18,440 nt of DNA, from assembly GCA_002335945.1 (NCBI GenBank), contig DDDD01000028.1, positions 20,944-39,383 on the forward strand, read 5' to 3'. Below are positions 13,741 to 18,440 of the stretch, one piece after another (the first letter of the stretch is position 1; each line of letters opens with the position of its first letter). The translations under genes and the position numbers were made by a program. The notes below the pieces were generated by a model, which saw only the letters and a list, made by a program, of their open reading frames with translations, had not been told where the DNA came from and did not search any database. The DNA comes from Porticoccaceae bacterium UBA1989 (GTDB lineage: Bacteria; Pseudomonadota; Gammaproteobacteria; Pseudomonadales; Porticoccaceae).

Positions 13741-16602
13741 ATGATCAAAAAATTAACTGCACGCCTGCAGATTAATGGTTGCAGAATCTTATTGGTATTG
13801 GCTGCAGTTATTGCGCTTCAGGGTTGTAGTTCAGGAGGCTCGCCGGGCTCTGAGATTTCAGTAGAAATCACTGAGCCGGTCATCAAGAGCGCCAATGATC
13901 AGCGCCAGTACCGTCACATCACACTGGACAATAAGCTTGATGTACTGCTTATTTCTGATCCCAGCACCGATAAGGCGGCGGCCTCTTTAGATGTGCATAT
14001 CGGTAGCTATCAAAACCCTGCTGACCGAGAGGGCCTGGCGCATTTTCTTGAACATATGCTATTTTTGGGCACCAAAGATTACCCCAACCCTGGTGATTAC
14101 CAGACCTTTATAAGTGAGCATGGCGGCAGCCATAATGCCGGCACAGGCCTAGAAAATACCACGTACTTTTTTGACATCGATGCCAGCTACCTAAGTCAGG
14201 CCCTCGACCGTTTTTCCCCCTTCTTTTTCAGTCCCAATTTTGACGCTAAATATGTCGACCGTGAGCGCAATGCGGTGGAGTCTGAGTATCGCCTAAAAAT
14301 CAAAGACGATAGTCGCCGTCAGTGGGATGTTCTTCAGGAGCAGCTTGACCCGGCTCATCCGATGGCTAAGTTTACAGTGGGTAATCTAGATACTCTGGCA
14401 GATCGTGATGGCCGTTCTGTGCGCGACGACCTTATTGCCCTTTATAACAAATACTATTCGGCCAACCTCATGAAGTTGGTGGTGCTGGGCCGAGAGAATC
14501 TCGATGAGCTTGAAGCCATGGTCAAGCCACGCTTCGTACCCATTAATAACAGTAACACCGAGGTTGCACCCCATATTGACCGGTTTATTCAGGCGGATCG
14601 ATTGCCATTGACCATTGCCATGAAACCCCTCAAAGACCTGCGCGAGCTGAGTCTGAGCTTTCAGTTACCTAAGATGTCTCCCTACTGGCAGCAGAAGCCT
14701 GCGACCTATCTTGCCGGGCTAGTTGGCCATGAAGGCGAGGGCAGTCTTCTGCAACTTTTAAAAGATAAGGGCTGGGCCGAAACCTTGAGTGCTGGCAGTG
14801 GCCTTGAAGACCGCAGTTCCACACTTTTCTCTGTGGATATAGGACTAACCCCATCTGGGTTTGAGCATCAGGCCGATATCGTCGAGATGTTGTTTGCCTG
14901 GATTGCCATTATTCGCGAGCAGGGCATTCAGAACTGGCGCTATGAAGAGCGTTCGAGAATGTCCGATATCGCCTTTAGGTTCCAGGAAAAGCAAAACCCC
15001 ATGGGCTATGTGTCTGGATTGGCAGGGCAGATGCAGCACTATCCTGTGACAGAGGTTTTGCGAGCGCCCTATTTGATGACTGATTACGATGCACAGCTTA
15101 TTAAGCAGGTCGTCAATCAGTTGACCGTGGATAATTTGTTTCTGATGGTGACCGCGCCAGAGGTTGCAACCGATCAGGTGACCGAACATTACCAGGCGCA
15201 GTTTGCGGTTAATCCTGTGGCGCCTGCCCTAGCAGCAGCTTGGCGCGAGCCGGCTCAGATAGATGGGCTTAAGTTACCGGAACGTAACCCCTATATTCCC
15301 GCTAGCCTTGAGTTACAGGCAGACACAGGCAGTGAAAAGCCCCAGTCCCTCATAAAGAAAGAGGGCCTTGAGGTGTGGCATCTACTGGACACAGATTTCG
15401 GTGTGCCCAAGGCCCATGTGATTACTCGGCTGATTAGCAATAAGACTGAAAGTGTCGAAGGCCTTACTGCAGCGCAGCTGTACCTAGATTTAATTAAAGA
15501 TCAGCTGGGTGCTCAGGTGTATCCAGCCTCCGAGGCTGGTCTCAGCTTTTCCCTAAGCGCCAGTAATCGGGGTATCTCCATTGTGGTTGGGGGTTATTCC
15601 GATAAGCAATCCGTACTGCTGGGGGATGTCCTCCAAGCCCTAACCAACCCTGAATGGGACTCAGAGCGCTTTGAGCGACTCAAGCAGACACGTCTGCGCA
15701 AGCTGTCGAATTTCCAGCGAGAATATCCTTTCCGCCAGGCGGTTTCAGGGCTATATGCAATGATAAAAGGTGCCTGGACGCCATTACAGCAAGCGCCGGT
15801 ACTCGAGCAGATAACCATGGCTGATTTGCAGCAATTCTCTCAGGGTTTACTCGAAGAGGCCTCAGTAGAGATGCTTATCAGCGGTAACCAGGGGGAGCCT
15901 GAGGCGCTGGCCCTTACTGCTCAAATAGAGGCCTTTGTTGCCCTAGCAGAGATTGCGGCACCCATCAGTATTGCCAAGCTAGAGCAGGCTGCTGTAGAAG
16001 CTCAGATACCGGTGGATCATGCTGATTCTGTGGTTGTACTCTACCTGCAAGGTGGGGAGGATAGTCTTCAGGAGCGGGCAAAAGTGCTGCTTCTTGGTGA
16101 GATGCTGTCATCGCCGTTTTATAACAGCCTGCGGACCGAAAAGCAGCTGGGTTATGTCGTCTCTGCGTTTGCCAACAATCAATCTCGAGTTCCTGGGTTG
16201 GCAATGCTAGTGCAGTCTCCGGTGGCCGACGAGGCTCGTCTAAGAGATGAATTTAACCAATTTATAACTGACTACAGCGCAGATGTTGACCGGCTGACGC
16301 GAAAAGATATCAAACGCTACCAGACCTCGGTGCTTAACAGTCTTGAGGAGAAGCCCAAAAATCTGGCGGAAATGAATGGCCGCTTTATGGAGTCTGTGGG
16401 ACTTGGTTATCGGCAATTCGACTTCCGTGAGCAGCTCGCTAGAGAGGTGAGGGCGGTAACGGCAGATTCACTACAGGATGCTTATCAGCGCATATTGCTT
16501 AAAAATCCACGGGCGCTATGGTTGCAAACGGCCGATGCTTCCGCAGAAAATACAGCCGTAGATTTGCGTAAGTCGGGGCAGATCTATGAATATGATTTTT
16601 AG
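13741..16602 (+). CDS. Pitrilysin-like M16 metalloprotease, predicted lipoprotein
   Basis: This 953-residue protein is close in size to E. coli pitrilysin (PtrA), which degrades small peptides in the periplasm. The inverted zinc motif is His101-x-x-Glu104-His105 (HFLEH), with the third ligand Glu182 in ERNAVESEYRLK. Further family blocks are GGSHNAGTGLENTTYFF (about 128-144), KYYSANLMKLVVLG, and near the C-terminus FYNSLRTEKQLGYVVSAF, the typical M16A second-half sequence. The four-domain layout of M16A enzymes is expected. The N-terminus has a hydrophobic segment ending in ALQGC with Cys29, a lipobox, so the protein should be lipid-anchored. Ser30-Ser31 follow the Cys, so outer-membrane sorting is likely. 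The ATG at 13741 has AAGGGA seven bases upstream. A possible T-rich terminator follows. Confidence 0.93.
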   Translation: MIKKLTARLQINGCRILLVLAAVIALQGCSSGGSPGSEISVEITEPVIKSANDQRQYRHITLDNKLDVLLISDPSTDKAAASLDVHIGSYQNPADREGLAHFLEHMLFLGTKDYPNPGDYQTFISEHGGSHNAGTGLENTTYFFDIDASYLSQALDRFSPFFFSPNFDAKYVDRERNAVESEYRLKIKDDSRRQWDVLQEQLDPAHPMAKFTVGNLDTLADRDGRSVRDDLIALYNKYYSANLMKLVVLGRENLDELEAMVKPRFVPINNSNTEVAPHIDRFIQADRLPLTIAMKPLKDLRELSLSFQLPKMSPYWQQKPATYLAGLVGHEGEGSLLQLLKDKGWAETLSAGSGLEDRSSTLFSVDIGLTPSGFEHQADIVEMLFAWIAIIREQGIQNWRYEERSRMSDIAFRFQEKQNPMGYVSGLAGQMQHYPVTEVLRAPYLMTDYDAQLIKQVVNQLTVDNLFLMVTAPEVATDQVTEHYQAQFAVNPVAPALAAAWREPAQIDGLKLPERNPYIPASLELQADTGSEKPQSLIKKEGLEVWHLLDTDFGVPKAHVITRLISNKTESVEGLTAAQLYLDLIKDQLGAQVYPASEAGLSFSLSASNRGISIVVGGYSDKQSVLLGDVLQALTNPEWDSERFERLKQTRLRKLSNFQREYPFRQAVSGLYAMIKGAWTPLQQAPVLEQITMADLQQFSQGLLEEASVEMLISGNQGEPEALALTAQIEAFVALAEIAAPISIAKLEQAAVEAQIPVDHADSVVVLYLQGGEDSLQERAKVLLLGEMLSSPFYNSLRTEKQLGYVVSAFANNQSRVPGLAMLVQSPVADEARLRDEFNQFITDYSADVDRLTRKDIKRYQTSVLNSLEEKPKNLAEMNGRFMESVGLGYRQFDFREQLAREVRAVTADSLQDAYQRILLKNPRALWLQTADASAENTAVDLRKSGQIYEYDF

Positions 16603-16632
16603 ATATGCATCCTTAATAGCACATTTTGTAGT

Positions 16633-16665
16633 TAAACTAACTTATTAGGGTTTTAGTTTATTTTT
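16633..16665 (+). terminator. Possible AT-rich terminator after the M16 gene
   Basis: taaactaa (16633-16640) pairs with ttagttta (16653-16660) around a 12-base loop, and tttttat follows directly. The stem has few G-C pairs, so it is weak, but its place about 30 bases after the stop codon and the T-tract fit an intrinsic terminator. Confidence 0.4.
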
Positions 16666-16716
16666 ATATTTGTATATTTAAATCAATGCGTTAGGGTATT
16701 TTATTGATGCTGTATC

Positions 16717-16722
16717 TATAAT
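16717..16722 (+). promoter_or_regulatory. Candidate -10 box for aceE
   Basis: A perfect TATAAT lies in the 260-bp AT-rich gap (16603-16862) ahead of aceE. No matching -35 box is seen at 16-18 bases. The start codon is about 140 bases downstream, which would leave a long 5' leader. No complete PdhR operator was found. A tgaatattca palindrome lies at 16737-16746. Confidence 0.35.
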
Positions 16723-16862
16723 AAAGCATTATATGCTGAATATTCATGAGGTTGATTTTGTAGCTTAGCTACATTAATATTGCGCCCTTAAATGGTTAAA
16801 GCTTGCCTGCCATACTTTGGCCCGCAATAACCTCAAAGTTAACTAACTTAGATTGGTGCCGC

Positions 16863-18440
16863 ATGTTGCAGGATTTAGACCCCACTGAAACGCAAGAATG
16901 GCTAGACGCCTTTGATTCAATCTGTCGCGCTCAGGGTGACGACAGAGCTAACTATATTCTTAGTCAGTTACAGGAGCATGCAGCAGAGACCGGTGTGCAA
17001 TTGCCCCAGTCGGTGACCACTCCCTTCCGCAATACTATTCCAGTGAGTCGCGAAAAAGCCATGCCCGGCGATCTGTTTATGGAGCGTCGTATCCGTTCAT
17101 TGGTACGCTGGAATGCACTGGCGATGGTGATGCGTGCGAATAAAAAGAGTGAAGGTATTGGTGGCCATATCGCCAGTTTTTCTTCCGCAGCAACCCTTTA
17201 CGATATTGGCTTTAACTATTTCTTCCGCGGTAATGCGGGAGAAAACCTTGGTGATCTGGTGTTCTTTCAGGGTCACAGTGCACCTGGTATGTATGCGCGG
17301 TCGTTCCTTGAGGGCCGTCTTAGCGAAGAACAGTTGGACAAATTCCGCCGCGAGGTCGATGGCACTGGTCTATCGTCTTACCCGCACCCCTGGTTAATGC
17401 CGGACTACTGGCAGTTTCCCACCGTTTCAATGGGCCTTGGCCCAATTCAGGCTATTTATCAGGCGCACATCATGCGCTATCTTTCGGCGCGCGGCATGGT
17501 CGCGCGCGGTGAGAGAAAGGTCTGGGCATTTCTGGGCGATGGCGAATGTGATGAGCCGGAAAGCTTGGGTGCAATCTCTCTGGCCGGCCGCGAAGGGCTA
17601 GAAAATCTTATCTTTGTAATCAACTGTAACCTCCAGCGCCTTGATGGTCCTGTGCGTGGTAACGGTAAAATCATGCAAGAGCTGGAAGGTGTCTTCCGCG
17701 GTGCTGGTTGGAATGTGATTAAAGTCGTCTGGGGTCGTCACTGGGATGCACTGCTAGAAAAAGACAACAGCGGTATGCTGATCAAGCGCATGAATGAAGT
17801 TTGCGATGGCGAACTGCAAAACTACAAATACAACGGTGGTGCCTATACTCGTGAGCATTTCTTTGGTAAGTACCCAGAGCTGCTCGAGTTGGTTAAAGAT
17901 ATGACCGACGACCAGATCATGGCCCTCAACCGCGGTGGTCACGATCCTTATAAGGTTTATGCCGCCTATTCTGAAGCTGTCGCCAGCAAGGGGAAGCCCA
18001 CTGTAATTCTTGCCCACACTGTTAAGGGGTATGGTCTCGGTGATGGTCAGGCCGCTAACGATACTCATTCGGTTAAAAAGCTTGATATGGACAGCCTGCG
18101 TAGCTTCCGCGATCGCTTTGGCCTACCTATCTCCGACGATGAGTTAAAAGATGTTCCATATTATCGTCCGGCAGAAGATAGCCCCGAACTCACCTATATG
18201 AACAGACGCCGTGAGGCGCTGGGCGGACCATTGCCCGCGCGCAAGCATCATTTTGAACCCATGGTTGTGCCGCCCTTAAGTGCCTTTAAAAAGCAACTTG
18301 AAAGCAGCGGCGAGCGTGAAATTTCAACCACTATGGCCTTTGTTCGTGTGCTGTCTACGCTGATTAAAGACAAAAATATCGGTAAGTCAGTGGTACCTAT
18401 TGTGCCGGACGAAGCCCGTACCTTTGGTATGGAAGGCATG
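16863..18440 (+). CDS. aceE: Pyruvate dehydrogenase E1 component, 5' part (runs off window)
   Basis: The frame stays open from ATG 16863 to the window end, giving 526 codons of a family of about 880-900 residues. The product decarboxylates pyruvate with thiamine diphosphate and reductively acetylates the lipoyl groups of AceF in the pyruvate dehydrogenase complex. The start MLQDLDPTETQEWLDAFDSI matches the usual AceE N-terminus. RRIRSLVRWNALAMVMRAN, GGHIASFSSAATLYDIGFNYFF and HSAPGMYARSFLEGRL follow. The thiamine diphosphate/metal motif starts GDGECDEPE and ends NCNLQRLDGPVRGNGKI. The last visible block, DEARTFGMEGM, belongs to the second catalytic half. The ribosome binding site is weak. aceF is expected beyond the window. 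Confidence 0.97.
   Translation, partial: MLQDLDPTETQEWLDAFDSICRAQGDDRANYILSQLQEHAAETGVQLPQSVTTPFRNTIPVSREKAMPGDLFMERRIRSLVRWNALAMVMRANKKSEGIGGHIASFSSAATLYDIGFNYFFRGNAGENLGDLVFFQGHSAPGMYARSFLEGRLSEEQLDKFRREVDGTGLSSYPHPWLMPDYWQFPTVSMGLGPIQAIYQAHIMRYLSARGMVARGERKVWAFLGDGECDEPESLGAISLAGREGLENLIFVINCNLQRLDGPVRGNGKIMQELEGVFRGAGWNVIKVVWGRHWDALLEKDNSGMLIKRMNEVCDGELQNYKYNGGAYTREHFFGKYPELLELVKDMTDDQIMALNRGGHDPYKVYAAYSEAVASKGKPTVILAHTVKGYGLGDGQAANDTHSVKKLDMDSLRSFRDRFGLPISDDELKDVPYYRPAEDSPELTYMNRRREALGGPLPARKHHFEPMVVPPLSAFKKQLESSGEREISTTMAFVRVLSTLIKDKNIGKSVVPIVPDEARTFGMEGM

Noticed and set aside
14845..15189. Minus-strand 114-residue open frame inside the M16 gene
   Set aside because: It is antisense to a strongly conserved M16 coding region and has no family resemblance or start signal.
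16631..16850. Near-identical motifs gttaaactaactta (16631) and gttaactaactta (16838) flanking the aceE leader
   Set aside because: AT-rich, short and with no link to a known regulator; could be chance.
17754..18068. Minus-strand 104-residue open frame inside aceE
   Set aside because: It is antisense to conserved AceE sequence and has no supporting signal.

Overview
The window looks like part of a gammaproteobacterial chromosome of roughly balanced base composition. The evidence is the AceE-type pyruvate dehydrogenase E1, a pitrilysin-like M16 peptidase, a BepA-like M48 peptidase next to nadA and an AI-2E/PerM permease, and a Pseudomonas-style cysI-DUF934 pair. A marine gammaproteobacterium is my inference; the species cannot be read from the sequence. 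There are no rRNA or tRNA genes, CRISPR array, insertion sequence or phage gene cluster.

Layout. Positions 1-3834 (minus strand) hold a cyclic-di-GMP turnover cluster. Transcribed first is an HD-GYP protein with an N-terminal DUF3391-like domain, then a GGDEF-EAL protein, then a second HD-GYP protein that lacks the DUF3391 part. Upstream, on the same strand, are a CPA2-type cation/proton antiporter (3970-5136) and a sulfur assimilation pair, cysI (5681-7345) overlapping a DUF934 gene (5209-5697). A divergent gap separates these from a 38-residue membrane protein gene (7624-7740) and nadA (7822-8886) on the plus strand. A minus-strand gene (8984-10552) encodes an exported protein with seventeen 17-residue repeats and a C-terminal S74 intramolecular chaperone. 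Next are a BepA-like metalloprotease-TPR gene (10883-12361, minus), a divergent AI-2E family permease (12583-13674, plus), a large M16 lipoprotein peptidase (13741-16602, plus) and the 5' two thirds or so of aceE (16863 to the window end, plus).

How the genes fit together. The three cyclic-di-GMP genes all look like degradation enzymes or receptors: the GGDEF motif is degenerate, the EAL residues are mostly intact, and both HD-GYP proteins have lost the His of the HD pair. nadA, the M48 gene and the permease form a neighbourhood that I recall from pseudomonads, where a tusA-like gene also lies there. Here that gene is absent and the S74 repeat protein sits between nadA and the protease. The two proteases (M48 and M16) would act on envelope or periplasmic proteins.

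Unusual structure. Almost every gap between genes contains a small imperfect tandem array (2-5 units of 11-25 bp), several touching or duplicating a stop or start codon. The most striking case is the DUF3391-HD-GYP to GGDEF-EAL junction, where three successive 14-bp-spaced TAATG stop/start overlaps create two four-codon mini-ORFs leading to a start codon with no visible ribosome binding site.
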